Assembly: GCA_023394015.1 (NCBI GenBank)
Contig: JAEXBL010000319.1
Coordinates: 1 to 11,941 of the forward strand
Length of the DNA stretch: 11,941 nt
Reading direction: 5' to 3'
Source of the DNA: Pseudomonadota bacterium
Lineage (GTDB): Bacteria; Pseudomonadota; Gammaproteobacteria; Burkholderiales; Burkholderiaceae_C
The notes below the pieces were generated by a model. The model saw only the letters and a list, made by a program, of their open reading frames with translations. It made no database searches and had not been told where the DNA came from. The number at the start of each line of letters is the position of its first letter. Position 1 is the stretch's first letter. A program made the position numbers and the translations under genes. Positions 1 through 7,834 of this stretch are shown here, piece by piece.

Positions 1-139
1 GGCCATGCCCATTCACCAGTCGAACGTGGCCATCTACAACAAGGCCACCGGCAAGGCCGCCCGCGTCGGCATCAAGACCCTGCAGGACGGCACCCGCGTG
101 CGCGTCGTCAAGTCCAGCGGCGAAGAGATCAAGGCCTGA
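1..139 (+). CDS. rplX: Large-subunit ribosomal protein L24, 3' end only
   Basis: Only the last 45 codons are present (reading frame starts at base 2), ending in TGA at 137-139. The visible part contains [17 protein letters not shown] and ends in SSGEEIKA, matching the C-terminal half of bacterial L24 (E. coli ends in a similar SNSETIK). L24 is an early assembly protein that binds the 5' domain of 23S rRNA. Its place directly before rplE is the conserved spc order. The ATG at 5-7 is an internal methionine, not the start. The stop is eight bases before the rplE start, so the two are probably translationally coupled. Confidence 0.95.
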   Translation, partial: AMPIHQSNVAIYNKATGKAARVGIKTLQDGTRVRVVKSSGEEIKA

Positions 140-147
140 GGACGACC

Positions 148-687
148 ATGGCACGACTGCAACAACACTACCGCGAAAAAGTGGCGCCCGAGCTGATGAA
201 GAAGTTCGGCTACAAGTCGCCGATGGAGGTGCCGCGCATCACCAAGATCACGCTCAACATGGGCGTGGGCGAGGCCGTGGCCGACAAGAAGGTGCTGGAC
301 AACGCCGTTGCCGATCTGACCAAGATCGCCGGCCAGAAGCCCGTGGTCACCAAGGCCAAGAAGGCCATCGCCGGCTTCAAGATCCGCGAGGGTCAGCCCA
401 TCGGCACCATGGTCACGCTGCGTGGCGTGCGCATGTACGAATTCCTGGACCGCTTCGTCACCGTGGCGCTGCCGCGCGTGCGTGACTTCCGCGGCATCTC
501 CGGTCGCTCGTTCGATGGCCGCGGCAACTACAACGTCGGCGTGAAAGAGCAGATCATCTTCCCGGAAGTCGAGTACGACAAGGTCGACGCCCTGCGCGGC
601 CTGAACATCAGCATCACGACGACGGCCAAGACCGATGAGGAAGCCAAGGCGCTTCTGTCGGCCTTCCGCTTCCCGTTCAAGAACTAA
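148..687 (+). CDS. rplE: Large-subunit ribosomal protein L5
   Basis: The 179-residue product is the usual length for L5. It opens with [20 protein letters not shown] and has the family signature NMGVGEA at residues 37-43, followed by the [12 protein letters not shown] stretch and a C-terminal [10 protein letters not shown]5 binds 5S rRNA in the central protuberance and contacts P-site tRNA. The ATG at 148 follows a GAGGA Shine-Dalgarno site that overlaps the rplX stop. In E. coli the S8 repressor acts on the mRNA near the rplE start; I could not establish an equivalent structure here by eye. Confidence 0.98.
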   Translation: MARLQQHYREKVAPELMKKFGYKSPMEVPRITKITLNMGVGEAVADKKVLDNAVADLTKIAGQKPVVTKAKKAIAGFKIREGQPIGTMVTLRGVRMYEFLDRFVTVALPRVRDFRGISGRSFDGRGNYNVGVKEQIIFPEVEYDKVDALRGLNISITTTAKTDEEAKALLSAFRFPFKN

Positions 688-696
688 GGTGACGAC

Positions 697-1002
697 GTGG
701 CTAAGAAAGCTTTGATCGAACGCGAACTCAAGCGCGAGAAACTCGTCGCCAAGTACGCCAAGAAACACGCCGAGCTGAAAGGCATTGCCAACGACGCCAA
801 GCGCAGCGACGAAGAGCGCGCGCAGGCCCGCCTGGCGCTGCAGAAGCTCCCGCGCAACGCCAACCCGACGCGCCAGCGCGCCCGCTGCGAAATCACCGGC
901 CGTCCGCGTGGCACCTTCCGCCAGTTCGGCCTCGGCCGCGCCAAGATCCGCGAACTGGCCTTCGAGGGCCAGATCCCTGGCGTGACCAAGGCCAGCTGGT
1001 GA
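697..1002 (+). CDS. rpsN: Small-subunit ribosomal protein S14, zinc-free type
   Basis: The 101-residue product is the long form of S14, with the [19 protein letters not shown] signature at about residues 63-81 and the C-terminal KASW. It has a single cysteine (C64) and lacks the CxxC pairs of the short zinc-binding form, so it should not need zinc. S14 sits in the 30S head and is assembled late. The start is GTG, chosen because it gives the conserved [11 protein letters not shown]-terminus and is preceded by AAGGTGA (686-692), which overlaps the rplE stop and matches the end of 16S rRNA well. It lies nine bases after rplE. Confidence 0.98.
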   Translation: MAKKALIERELKREKLVAKYAKKHAELKGIANDAKRSDEERAQARLALQKLPRNANPTRQRARCEITGRPRGTFRQFGLGRAKIRELAFEGQIPGVTKASW

Positions 1003-1030
1003 ACCCGGTCGGAAGGCAGGAGAGAACAAT

Positions 1031-1426
1031 ATGAGCATGAGTGATCCCATCGCCGATCTGCTGACCCGCATCCGCAATGCGCAGATGGTGGCCAAGCAGA
1101 CCGTGTCGGTGCCGTCGTCCAAGGTCAAGGTGGCCATCGCCCAGGTGCTGAAGGACGAGGGCTACATCGACGGCTTCGAAGTCAAGAGCGAAGGCGGCAA
1201 GTCCGAGCTGGAAATCGCCCTCAAGTACTACGCCGGCCGCCCGGTCATCGAGCGCATCGAGCGCGTCAGCCGTCCCGGCCTGCGCGTGTACAAGGGCCGC
1301 GACGCCATTCCGCAGTTCATGAACGGCCTGGGCGTCGCCATCGTCACCACCCCCAAGGGCGTGATGACCGACCGCAAGGCCCGCGCCACCGGTGTCGGCG
1401 GCGAAGTGCTGTGCTACGTGGCCTAA
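1031..1426 (+). CDS. rpsH: Small-subunit ribosomal protein S8
   Basis: The 131-residue product has the S8 N-terminus [18 protein letters not shown] and the C-terminal signature in [11 protein letters not shown], at full family length. S8 binds helix 21 of 16S rRNA and nucleates the platform. In E. coli it is also the translational repressor of the spc operon; that role is known for the family but not shown here. The ATG at 1031 follows AGGAGA at 1018-1023. A second ATG lies two codons in (1037), but the first fits the family and the Shine-Dalgarno spacing better. The gene follows rpsN by 28 bases. Confidence 0.98.
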   Translation: MSMSDPIADLLTRIRNAQMVAKQTVSVPSSKVKVAIAQVLKDEGYIDGFEVKSEGGKSELEIALKYYAGRPVIERIERVSRPGLRVYKGRDAIPQFMNGLGVAIVTTPKGVMTDRKARATGVGGEVLCYVA

Positions 1427-1438
1427 GGAGAAACGAGC

Positions 1439-1972
1439 ATGTCACGTATTGCAAAAATGGGCGTTGATGTCCCCCAGGGCGTCGACGTGCAGATCAAGGA
1501 AGACCAGATCACCGTCAAGGGCAAGGCGGGCGAGCTCAAGCTGGCCCCCAGCGCGCTGGTCAAGATCGCCGCCAACGACGGCAAGCTGTCGTTCGAGCCG
1601 GCCGACGAGTCGCGCGAGGCCGCCGCCATGAGCGGCACCATGCGCCAGCTGGTCAACAACATGGTGGTCGGCGTCAGCCAGGGCTTCGAGAAGAAGCTGA
1701 CCCTGCAGGGCGTGGGCTTTCGTGCCCAGGCCAGCGGCAACAAGCTGAACCTGCAGATCGGCTTCTCGCACCCGGTCAACTTCGAGATGCCCGAGGGCAT
1801 CACGGTGGCCACCCCGACGCCGACCGAGATCATCGTCAAGGGCGCGGATCGCCAGGTGGTCGGCCAGCTGGCCGCCAACATCCGCGGCGCCCGTCCGCCC
1901 GAGCCCTACAAGGGCAAGGGCATCCGGTATGCCGACGAGCGCGTCGTCATCAAGGAAACCAAGAAGAAGTAA
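1439..1972 (+). CDS. rplF: Large-subunit ribosomal protein L6
   Basis: The 177-residue product is standard length for L6. It begins [17 protein letters not shown] and shows the two-fold repeated alpha/beta domain typical of the family; the second half carries [23 protein letters not shown], and the C-terminus has [17 protein letters not shown]6 lies near the factor-binding stalk base and sarcin-ricin loop of the 50S subunit. The strong Shine-Dalgarno site TAAGGAG (1424-1430) includes the stop codon of rpsH, which is 12 bases upstream, so translational coupling with rpsH is likely. Confidence 0.98.
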   Translation: MSRIAKMGVDVPQGVDVQIKEDQITVKGKAGELKLAPSALVKIAANDGKLSFEPADESREAAAMSGTMRQLVNNMVVGVSQGFEKKLTLQGVGFRAQASGNKLNLQIGFSHPVNFEMPEGITVATPTPTEIIVKGADRQVVGQLAANIRGARPPEPYKGKGIRYADERVVIKETKKK

Positions 1973-1983
1973 GGACCTGCATC

Positions 1984-2349
1984 ATGATGAGCAAGAAAGA
2001 GCAGCGTCTTCGTCGTGCACGCCAGACGCGCATCCGCATCGCCGACAAGGGCGTGGCGCGCCTGAGCGTGAACCGCAGCAACCTGCACATCTACGCCACC
2101 GTGCTGTCCGAGGACGGCTGCAAGGTGATCGCCACGGCCTCCACCGTCGAAGCCGACATGCGCAAGGCGCTGGGCGCCGCCGGCAAGGGTGGCAACGTGG
2201 CCGCTGCCGAGCAGATCGGCAAGCGCATCGCCGAGCGTGCCAAGGCCGCGGGCGTGGAGAAGGTGGCTTTCGACCGTGCGGGCTTCGCCTACCACGGCCG
2301 CGTCAAGGCTCTGGCCGACGCTGCCCGTGAGGCCGGTCTGCAGTTCTAA
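1984..2349 (+). CDS. rplR: Large-subunit ribosomal protein L18
   Basis: The 121-residue product starts [19 protein letters not shown] and ends with the typical [16 protein letters not shown] tail (read here [13 protein letters not shown]). The basic, flexible N-terminus and the alpha/beta core are those of L18, which binds 5S rRNA with L5 in the central protuberance. Two adjacent ATG codons occur (1984 and 1987). The Shine-Dalgarno site TAAGGA (1970-1975), overlapping the rplF stop, is eight bases from the first and eleven from the second, so I prefer 1984, but MSKKEQ is the commoner family start and the second ATG remains possible. Confidence 0.97.
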   Translation: MMSKKEQRLRRARQTRIRIADKGVARLSVNRSNLHIYATVLSEDGCKVIATASTVEADMRKALGAAGKGGNVAAAEQIGKRIAERAKAAGVEKVAFDRAGFAYHGRVKALADAAREAGLQF

Positions 2350-2366
2350 AACGGCAGGACAGACAA

Positions 2367-2888
2367 ATGGCAAGGTTTCAACCAAGAATGCAGAGCGACG
2401 GCCCGGAAGACGGTCTGCGCGAGAAGATGATCTCGATCAACCGCGTGACCAAGGTGGTCAAGGGCGGTCGTATCCTGGGCTTTGCCGCGCTGACCGTGGT
2501 CGGTGACGGCGACGGCCGCGTCGGCATGGGCAAGGGCAAGTCCAAGGAAGTGCCCACCGCCGTGCAAAAGGCCATGGAAGAGGCCCGTCGCAACATGCTG
2601 AAAGTGTCATTGAAGGATGGCACCATCCACCACGACGTGACCGGCCACCATGGCGCCGCCGTGGTGATGATGCACCCGGCCCCGCGCGGCACCGGCATCA
2701 TTGCCGGCGGCCCCATGCGCGCCGTGTTCGAGGTGCTGGGCATCACCGACATCGTGGCCAAGAGCCACGGCACGTCGAACCCCTACAACATGGTGCGCGC
2801 CACGCTGGATGCGCTGCGCAACTGCACCACGCCCGCCGAAGTGGCGGCCAAGCGCGGCAAGTCGGTCGAAGACATCTTCGCCGCCTAA
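2367..2888 (+). CDS. rpsE: Small-subunit ribosomal protein S5
   Basis: The 173-residue product has the N-terminal double-stranded-RNA-binding-like S5 domain, with [25 protein letters not shown] at about residues 24-48 and [11 protein letters not shown] at about 53-63. The C-terminal domain carries [20 protein letters not shown] and [16 protein letters not shown]5 is needed for decoding accuracy and shapes the mRNA entry tunnel with S3 and S4. The ATG at 2367 follows AGGA at 2356-2359. It lies 17 bases after rplR in the conserved L18-S5-L30-L15-SecY order. Confidence 0.98.
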   Translation: MARFQPRMQSDGPEDGLREKMISINRVTKVVKGGRILGFAALTVVGDGDGRVGMGKGKSKEVPTAVQKAMEEARRNMLKVSLKDGTIHHDVTGHHGAAVVMMHPAPRGTGIIAGGPMRAVFEVLGITDIVAKSHGTSNPYNMVRATLDALRNCTTPAEVAAKRGKSVEDIFAA

Positions 2889-2904
2889 ACGCAGGAGTCA
2901 AGAC

Positions 2905-3090
2905 ATGGCAACCGAGCAGAAAACCGTCAAGGTTCAGCTGGTGCGCAGCCCCATCGGCTGCAAGCAGTCGCACCGCGACACCGTGCGCGGCCTGGGCCTG
3001 CGCAAGCTCAACAGCGTGCGCGAGCTGCAGGACACGCCGGAAGTGCGCGGCATGATCAACAAGATCGACTACCTGGTCAAGATCGTCTGA
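2905..3090 (+). CDS. rpmD: Large-subunit ribosomal protein L30
   Basis: The 61-residue product contains [20 protein letters not shown] followed by [20 protein letters not shown], the L30 fold, and ends LVKIV. Bacterial L30 is normally about 60 residues, so this is full length. An open frame continues upstream to 2701, but that part only shadows rpsE in another frame. The true start is the ATG at 2905, preceded by AGGAG at 2893-2897 and giving the family N-terminus. It lies between rpsE and rplO as in most bacteria. Confidence 0.97.
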   Translation: MATEQKTVKVQLVRSPIGCKQSHRDTVRGLGLRKLNSVRELQDTPEVRGMINKIDYLVKIV

Positions 3091-3101
3091 GGAATCGGAT
3101 C

Positions 3102-3533
3102 ATGGAACTCAACAACATCAAGCCTGCCGACGGCGCCAAGCGTGCGCGCCGCCGCGTGGGCCGTGGCATCGGCTCCGGCTTTGGCAAGACCGCCGGTCGC
3201 GGCCCCAAGGGTCAGAAGTCGCGTTCCGGCGGTTACCACAAGGTCGGCTTCGAAGGCGGCCAGATGCCGCTGCAGCGCCGCCTGCCCAAGCGCGGCTTCA
3301 AGTCGCGCACGCTGAAGTACAACGCCGAGGTGACGCTGAGCGACCTGGATCGCCTGGGCGCGGCCGAAGTGGACATGCTGGCGCTGAAGCAGGCTGGCCT
3401 GGTGCGCGAGATCGCCAAGGTGGTCAAGGTCATCAAGTCCGGCGAGCTGACCAAGGCCGTCAAGCTGACGGGCGTGGGCGCGACCGCGGGTGCCAAGGCA
3501 GCCATCGAGGCCGCCGGCGGCTCCGTGGCCTGA
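3102..3533 (+). CDS. rplO: Large-subunit ribosomal protein L15
   Basis: The 143-residue product starts [26 protein letters not shown] (shortened here to its first part) with the long basic glycine-rich N-terminal extension that penetrates 23S rRNA. The signature [18 protein letters not shown] is at residues 49-66. The globular C-terminal half ends in EAAGGSVA. L15 is a late 50S assembly protein. The Shine-Dalgarno site GAGGA (3089-3093) overlaps the rpmD stop, eight bases before the ATG. The gene precedes secY by 27 bases. Confidence 0.98.
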   Translation: MELNNIKPADGAKRARRRVGRGIGSGFGKTAGRGPKGQKSRSGGYHKVGFEGGQMPLQRRLPKRGFKSRTLKYNAEVTLSDLDRLGAAEVDMLALKQAGLVREIAKVVKVIKSGELTKAVKLTGVGATAGAKAAIEAAGGSVA

Positions 3534-3560
3534 GCGTTTGAAGACGAAGGTGATTGAGTA

Positions 3561-4874
3561 GTGGCTACCAGCGGACCGCAAATCGCGAAGACCGGCAAGT
3601 ACGGCGACCTGCGTCGCCGTCTGGTCTTCCTGCTGCTCGCGCTGGTCGTGTACCGCATCGGCGCGCACATTCCCGTGCCCGGCATCAACCCGGACCAGCT
3701 GCGCCAGCTGTTCGAAGGCCAGCAGGGCGGCATCCTGAACCTGTTCAACATGTTCTCGGGTGGCTCGCTGTCGCGTTTCGCGGTGTTTGCCCTGGGCATC
3801 ATGCCGTACATCTCTGCGTCGATCATCATGCAGTTGATGACCTACGTGGTGCCGACCTTCGAGCAGATGAAGAAGGAAGGCGAGGCCGGCCGGCGCCGCA
3901 TCACCCAGATCACGCGCTACGGCACGCTGGGCCTGGCGCTGTTCCAGTCCTTCGGCAGCGCGGTGGCGCTGGAGTCGTCGCAGGGCCTGGTGATCGCGCC
4001 GGGCTGGGGCTTCCGCGTGACGGCGGTGGTCAGCCTGACGGCCGGCACCATGTTCCTGATGTGGCTGGGCGAGCAGATCACCGAGCGTGGGCTGGGCAAC
4101 GGCATCTCGATCCTGATCTTCGCCGGCATCGCCGCCGGCTTGCCGAGCGCGGTGGGCGGCCTGATGGAGCTGGTGCGCACGGGTGCGATGAGCATCATCG
4201 TGGCCCTGTTCATCGTGGCGCTGGTCTGCGTGGTGACCTATTTCGTGGTGTTCATCGAGCGCGGGCAGCGCAAGATCCTGGTCAACTACGCGCGGCGCCA
4301 GGTCGGCAACAAGGTGTATGGCGGCCAGTCCTCGCACCTGCCGCTGAAGCTGAACATGGCCGGCGTGATCCCGCCGATCTTCGCTTCGTCGATCATCCTG
4401 CTGCCGGCCACGGTGGTGGGCTGGTTCAGCGCCGGCGATTCCATGCGCTGGCTGCGCGACCTGGCGGCCTCGCTGTCGCCGGGCCAGCCGATCTACGTGA
4501 TGCTGTATGCGGCGGCCATCATCTTCTTCTGCTTCTTCTACACCGGCCTGGTGTTCAACAGCCGCGAGACGGCCGACAACCTGAAGAAGAGCGGCGCCTT
4601 CATTCCCGGCATTCGCCCGGGCGACCAGACGGCGCGCTACATCGACAAGATCCTGATGCGCCTGACGCTGGCCGGCGCCATCTACATCACGGCGGTCTGC
4701 CTGCTGCCGGAGTTCCTGATCCTGAAGTACAACGTGCCGTTCTACTTCGGTGGCACCTCGCTGCTGATCCTGGTGGTGGTGACGATGGACTTCATGGCCC
4801 AGGTGCAGAACTACCTGATGAGCCAGCAGTACGAGTCGCTGCTCAAGAAGGCCAACTTCAAGATGACGCTCTGA
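3561..4874 (+). CDS. secY: Protein translocase channel subunit SecY
   Basis: The 437-residue product is a ten-helix membrane protein of normal SecY length. Recognisable parts are the first membrane helix at about residues 21-40, the plug and TM2 region with [17 protein letters not shown] (76-92), the cytoplasmic C4 loop around [14 protein letters not shown] (233-246), and the C5 loop with [19 protein letters not shown] then IRPGDQT (332-357). SecY forms the inner-membrane channel with SecE and SecG and receives proteins from SecA or ribosomes. The GTG start follows AGGTGAT at 3548-3554, an exact match to the anti-Shine-Dalgarno end of 16S rRNA, with a six-base spacer. It follows rplO, the standard position. 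Confidence 0.98.
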   Translation: MATSGPQIAKTGKYGDLRRRLVFLLLALVVYRIGAHIPVPGINPDQLRQLFEGQQGGILNLFNMFSGGSLSRFAVFALGIMPYISASIIMQLMTYVVPTFEQMKKEGEAGRRRITQITRYGTLGLALFQSFGSAVALESSQGLVIAPGWGFRVTAVVSLTAGTMFLMWLGEQITERGLGNGISILIFAGIAAGLPSAVGGLMELVRTGAMSIIVALFIVALVCVVTYFVVFIERGQRKILVNYARRQVGNKVYGGQSSHLPLKLNMAGVIPPIFASSIILLPATVVGWFSAGDSMRWLRDLAASLSPGQPIYVMLYAAAIIFFCFFYTGLVFNSRETADNLKKSGAFIPGIRPGDQTARYIDKILMRLTLAGAIYITAVCLLPEFLILKYNVPFYFGGTSLLILVVVTMDFMAQVQNYLMSQQYESLLKKANFKMTL

Positions 4875-4894
4875 AGGGCGGATGGAAGAACAAG

Positions 4895-4924
4895 CCGTGA
4901 TCGGGCGCCCGCCGCCCGGCACGG
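4895..4924 (+). other. Inverted repeat in the secY-rpmJ gap
   Basis: An outer stem CCGTG (4895-4899) can pair with CACGG (4920-4924), and an inner stem CGGGC (4902-4906) with GCCCG (4914-4918), separated by a small AT/G internal loop and closed by a seven-base loop. It is GC-rich, with no T-run directly after it, so it does not look like a simple terminator. It lies just upstream of the rpmJ Shine-Dalgarno site. It could be an mRNA processing or translation control structure, or the result of base composition. Confidence 0.45.
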
Positions 4925-4947
4925 GAACAGAGTTTTAGGAGAGTGAA

Positions 4948-5061
4948 ATGAGAGTTTCAGCTTCGGTCAAGAAAATTTGCCGCAACTGCAAGATCATCCG
5001 CCGCAAGGGCGTGGTGCGCGTGATCTGTACCGACCCGCGCCACAAGCAGCGCCAGGGTTGA
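4948..5061 (+). CDS. rpmJ: Large-subunit ribosomal protein L36, zinc-binding type
   Basis: A 37-codon gene beginning [20 protein letters not shown] and ending PRHKQRQG. The zinc ribbon ligands C11, C14, C27 and H32 are all present, so this is the zinc-binding (C+) form. L36 is the smallest 50S protein and binds 23S rRNA near the stalk base. AGGAG at 4937-4941 lies six bases before the ATG. It lies between secY and rpsM, as in most bacteria, except that no infA is present before it. Confidence 0.97.
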   Translation: MRVSASVKKICRNCKIIRRKGVVRVICTDPRHKQRQG

Positions 5062-5099
5062 TGGCTTCGCGCCCGCTAGAGAGTTCAAGAGGATAGACG

Positions 5100-5465
5100 A
5101 TGGCACGTATTGCTGGTATCAACATTCCGCCGCACAAGCACGCGGAGATCGGCCTGACGGCGATCTACGGCATTGGCCGCTCGCGCGCGCGCAAGATCTG
5201 CGAGGTCTGCGGCATCCCGTATTCGAAGAAGATCAAGGACCTGACCGACGCCGATCAGGAGAAGATCCGCGAGGCCATCGGCCAGCTCGTCATCGAGGGC
5301 GACCTGCGCCGCGAGACCACGATGAACATCAAGCGCCTGATGGACATCGGCTGCTACCGCGGCTTCCGTCATCGTCGCGGGCTGCCGATGCGCGGCCAGC
5401 GCACCCGCACCAACGCCCGTACCCGCAAGGGCCCGCGCAAGGCAGCGCAGGCGCTGAAGAAATAA
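5100..5465 (+). CDS. rpsM: Small-subunit ribosomal protein S13
   Basis: The 121-residue product starts [20 protein letters not shown] and contains the helix-two-turn-helix segment [17 protein letters not shown]. The C-terminus carries [19 protein letters not shown] and a lysine-rich tail that reaches the P site. S13 is in the 30S head and makes bridges to the 50S subunit. AGAGGA at 5088-5093 is six bases before the ATG. In E. coli rpsM begins the alpha operon with an S4-binding leader; here only 38 bases separate it from rpmJ, so no such leader can fit, and it probably shares the upstream transcript. Confidence 0.98.
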   Translation: MARIAGINIPPHKHAEIGLTAIYGIGRSRARKICEVCGIPYSKKIKDLTDADQEKIREAIGQLVIEGDLRRETTMNIKRLMDIGCYRGFRHRRGLPMRGQRTRTNARTRKGPRKAAQALKK

Positions 5466-5483
5466 TCAAGGAAACGCTAGAAC

Positions 5484-5885
5484 ATGGCCAGATCACCCGC
5501 CAACGCCGCCCAGCGCGTGCGCAAGAAGGTCCGCAAGAACATTTCGGACGGCATCGCGCACGTGCACGCGTCGTTCAACAACACCATCATCACCATCACC
5601 GACCGCCAGGGCAACGCCCTGTCGTGGGCGTCCTCGGGCGGCCAGGGCTTCAAGGGCTCGCGCAAGTCGACCCCGTTCGCGGCCCAGGTGGCTTCCGAGG
5701 CTGCCGGTCGCGCGGCGATGGAGCAAGGCATCAAGAACCTCGACGTCGAGATCAAGGGCCCCGGCCCGGGTCGCGAGTCCTCGGTGCGCTCCCTGGCCGC
5801 GTTGGGTATCCGCATCACCTCGATCTCCGACGTGACGCCGGTGCCGCACAACGGCTGCCGTCCGCAGAAGCGCCGCCGGATCTAA
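5484..5885 (+). CDS. rpsK: Small-subunit ribosomal protein S11
   Basis: The 133-residue product contains [17 protein letters not shown] and the signature GPGPGRESS (residues 92-100), then ends [18 protein letters not shown]. This is the standard S11 length and structure; S11 forms part of the 30S platform near the mRNA exit. AAGGA at 5468-5472 is a somewhat distant Shine-Dalgarno site (11-base spacer) and the ATG gives the expected N-terminus. The S13-S11-S4-alpha-L17 order is the conserved alpha operon. Confidence 0.98.
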   Translation: MARSPANAAQRVRKKVRKNISDGIAHVHASFNNTIITITDRQGNALSWASSGGQGFKGSRKSTPFAAQVASEAAGRAAMEQGIKNLDVEIKGPGPGRESSVRSLAALGIRITSISDVTPVPHNGCRPQKRRRI

Positions 5886-5896
5886 CGACGGATCAA

Positions 5897-5920
5897 CAAG
5901 GCGTTGCTGCGCACGCCTTG
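5897..5920 (+). other. Hairpin after rpsK, possible weak terminator or processing site
   Basis: CAAGGCGT (5897-5904) pairs perfectly with ACGCCTTG (5913-5920) around an eight-base loop. It is followed by a pyrimidine-rich stretch ending in five T residues at 5937-5941. The T-run is too far from the stem for a classical intrinsic terminator, so partial attenuation or an mRNA processing site is as likely. It starts 12 bases after the rpsK stop. Confidence 0.5.
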
Positions 5921-5954
5921 TCCTTCTGTCTGTTCCTTTTTCATTAAGCCCACC

Positions 5955-6000
5955 GCCGTCGGTGTGAACACATGACGGCTCCCCCGGCAAACGGCCGGGG
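5955..6000 (+). promoter_or_regulatory. Two tandem hairpins in the rpsD leader
   Basis: Hairpin A pairs GCCGTC (5955-5960) with GACGGC (5974-5979), continues past a bulged G with GTGT (5962-5965) against ACAT (5970-5973), and is closed by a GAAC loop. Hairpin B pairs CCCCGGC (5982-5988) with GCCGGGG (5994-6000). They are separated by two bases and end 11 bases before the rpsD Shine-Dalgarno site (AAGGA, 6012-6016). S4 is the known repressor of this operon in E. coli, so an S4-responsive or other leader control is a reasonable guess; the pairing is seen, the function is inferred. Confidence 0.5.
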
Positions 6001-6023
6001 CAGATCAACCCAAGGAAAAGCAA

Positions 6024-6647
6024 GTGGCACGTTACCTCGGCCCCAAGGCCAAACTTTCCCGCCGTGAAGGCACCGACCTGTTCCTGAAGAGCGCCCGCCG
6101 CTCCATCAGCGACAAGGCCAAGTTCGACACCAAGCCCGGCCAGCATGGCCGCACCTCGGGCCAGCGCACCTCCGACTACGGCCTGCAGCTGCGCGAGAAG
6201 CAGAAGGTCAAGCGCATGTACGGCGTGCTGGAAAAGCAGTTCCGCCGCTACTTCCAGGAGGCCGAGCGCCGCCGTGGCAACACCGGCGCCAACCTGCTGT
6301 TCCTGCTCGAGACGCGCCTGGACAACGTGGTCTACCGCATGGGCTTCGGCTCCACCCGCGCCGAGGCGCGCCAGCTGGTGTCGCACAAGGCCGTCACGGT
6401 GAACGGCCAGCCGGTCAACATCCCGTCCTACCTGGTCAAGACCGGCGACGTGGTCGCCGTGCGCGAGAAGTCCAAGAAGCAGACCCGCGTTCAGGAAGCG
6501 CTGGAACTGGCCGGCCAGGTGGGCTTCCCGTCCTGGGTGGAAGTCAGCACCGACAAGGTCGAGGGCGTGTTCAAGAAGGTGCCGGACCGCGACGAGTTCG
6601 GCGCCGACATCAACGAATCGCTGATCGTCGAACTGTATTCGCGCTGA
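6024..6647 (+). CDS. rpsD: Small-subunit ribosomal protein S4
   Basis: The 207-residue product starts [20 protein letters not shown] and has the S4 RNA-binding domain at about residues 97-160 ([13 protein letters not shown], then [14 protein letters not shown]). The N-terminal region has no cysteines, so this is the zinc-free form. It ends with the family tail [13 protein letters not shown]4 starts 30S assembly and, in E. coli, represses the alpha operon. The start is GTG, with AAGGA at 6012-6016 seven bases upstream. A 138-base gap with hairpins separates it from rpsK, unusually long for this cluster. Confidence 0.98.
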   Translation: MARYLGPKAKLSRREGTDLFLKSARRSISDKAKFDTKPGQHGRTSGQRTSDYGLQLREKQKVKRMYGVLEKQFRRYFQEAERRRGNTGANLLFLLETRLDNVVYRMGFGSTRAEARQLVSHKAVTVNGQPVNIPSYLVKTGDVVAVREKSKKQTRVQEALELAGQVGFPSWVEVSTDKVEGVFKKVPDRDEFGADINESLIVELYSR

Positions 6648-6677
6648 TCCTTGAGCTTCAGCGCGCCATCCCATCCG

Positions 6678-6698
6678 ACCCGCCGCCCTGGCGGGTTT
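6678..6698 (+). other. Hairpin in the rpsD-rpoA gap
   Basis: ACCCGCC (6678-6684) pairs perfectly with GGCGGGT (6690-6696) around the loop GCCCT, followed only by TTT and then GG. The stem is good but the T-tract is too short for an efficient intrinsic terminator, and essential rpoA lies downstream. Weak attenuation or mRNA stability control are possible. It starts 31 bases after the rpsD stop. Confidence 0.45.
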
Positions 6699-6759
6699 GG
6701 CGCTTCACCAGCCTTACCGGTGTAACGAGCCGGGGGTATTGAGAGGAAGTCTAGAAAAC

Positions 6760-7752
6760 ATGCAAACCCAACTGCTGACACCCAAAGCGATCAACGTCGA
6801 GTCCCTGGGGCCGAACAAGGCGGAAGTCACGCTCGAGCCGTTCGAGCGCGGCTACGGCCACACCCTGGGCAACGCGCTGCGCCGCGTGCTGTTGTCGTCG
6901 ATGGTCGGCTACGCCCCCACCGAGGTGACCATTGCCGGCGTGCTGCACGAGTACTCGTCCATCGACGGCGTGCAGGAAGACGTGGTCAACATCCTGCTAA
7001 ACCTCAAGGGCGTGGTGTTCAAGCTGCACGGCCGCGACGAGGTCACGCTCAGCCTGCGCAAGGACGGCGAGGGCGTGGTCACCGCCGCCGACATCCAGAC
7101 CCCGCACGACGTCGAGATCATCAACCCCGAGCACGTCATCGCCAACCTGTCGCAGGGCGGCAAGCTCGACATGCAGATCAAGGTCGAGAAGGGCCGCGGC
7201 TACGTGCCGGGCAACCTGCGCCGCTACGCCGACGAGCCGACCAAGTCGATCGGCCGCATCGTGCTGGACGCCTCGTTCTCGCCCATTCGCCGCGTCAGCT
7301 ACGCGGTCGAGAACGCCCGCGTGGAGCAGCGCACCGACCTCGACAAGCAGGTCATGGAGATCGAGACCAACGGCGCCATCAACGCCGAGGAGGCCGTGCG
7401 CGCCTCGGCCAAGATCCTGGTCGAGCAGCTGGCCGTGTTCGCCCAGTTCGAGGGCGGCGTGGACGCCGTGTTCGGCGAGCAGGCGCCGCGCGCCGGGGCC
7501 GCCAGCTTCGACCCGATCCTGCTGCGCCCGGTGGACGAGCTGGAGCTCACGGTGCGCTCGGCCAACTGCCTGAAGGCCGAGAACATCTACTACATCGGCG
7601 ACCTGATCCAGCGCACCGAGAACGAGCTGCTCAAGACCCCCAACCTGGGCCGCAAGTCGCTCAACGAGATCAAGGAAGTGCTGGCCTCGCGCGGCCTGAC
7701 CCTGGGCATGAAGCTGGAGAACTGGCCGCCCACCGGGCTGGACAAGAGGTAA
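6760..7752 (+). CDS. rpoA: RNA polymerase subunit alpha
   Basis: The 330-residue product has both alpha domains. The N-terminal dimerisation and assembly domain has [20 protein letters not shown] at residues 28-47, which contacts beta and beta'. The C-terminal domain has [14 protein letters not shown] at about 263-276, where R266 matches the E. coli Arg265 that contacts UP elements and activators, then [13 protein letters not shown]. The flexible linker is near 235-250. The frame is open back to an ATG at 6697, but the family starts at MQTQLL, and AGAGGAAG (6742-6749) precedes the ATG at 6760, so I chose 6760. Confidence 0.98.
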   Translation: MQTQLLTPKAINVESLGPNKAEVTLEPFERGYGHTLGNALRRVLLSSMVGYAPTEVTIAGVLHEYSSIDGVQEDVVNILLNLKGVVFKLHGRDEVTLSLRKDGEGVVTAADIQTPHDVEIINPEHVIANLSQGGKLDMQIKVEKGRGYVPGNLRRYADEPTKSIGRIVLDASFSPIRRVSYAVENARVEQRTDLDKQVMEIETNGAINAEEAVRASAKILVEQLAVFAQFEGGVDAVFGEQAPRAGAASFDPILLRPVDELELTVRSANCLKAENIYYIGDLIQRTENELLKTPNLGRKSLNEIKEVLASRGLTLGMKLENWPPTGLDKR

Positions 7753-7757
7753 CCGGC

Positions 7758-7834
7758 TCCCCCTGAGGCGCTGACGCGCCTTCCCCCAAAGGGGGCCGAT
7801 GCCAGTGGCCGGGCCAAGCCCGCTCCACGGCATC
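7758..7834. repeat. Palindromic intergenic repeat, Comamonadaceae REP-like
   Basis: Three nested or tandem inverted repeats lie in the rpoA-rplQ gap. AGGCGC (7766-7771) pairs with GCGCCT (7776-7781); CCCCC (7783-7787) with GGGGG (7791-7795), or alternatively the C-run at 7759-7763 with that G-run; and GATGCC (7798-7803) with GGCATC (7829-7834), continued by GTGG/CCAC and CGGGC/GCCCG around CAA. I recall similar 'CCCCCTGAGGCGC...GCGCCTTCCCCC' elements as dispersed intergenic repeats in Acidovorax and relatives; this is memory, not a search. It has no open reading frame of its own. Confidence 0.65.

Noticed and set aside
130..200. An S8-type repressor site at the rplX-rplE junction, as in E. 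coli
   Set aside because: I could not find a convincing helix with the conserved S8-binding internal loop by eye; a covariance-model search would be needed.
3069..4922. A 617-codon open frame on the minus strand opposite rplO and secY
   Set aside because: Its product is dominated by H, Q, R, D and A with no recognisable domain, a pattern typical of antisense frames of GC-rich genes. The real, conserved rplO and secY lie on the other strand.
5062..5099. An E. coli-type S4 pseudoknot leader or promoter before rpsM
   Set aside because: Only 38 bases separate rpmJ and rpsM. No good -10/-35 pair and no room for the known pseudoknot.
5493..6674. A 393-codon minus-strand open frame opposite rpsK and rpsD
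   Set aside because: It is antisense to two highly conserved genes and has the same shadow-type composition.
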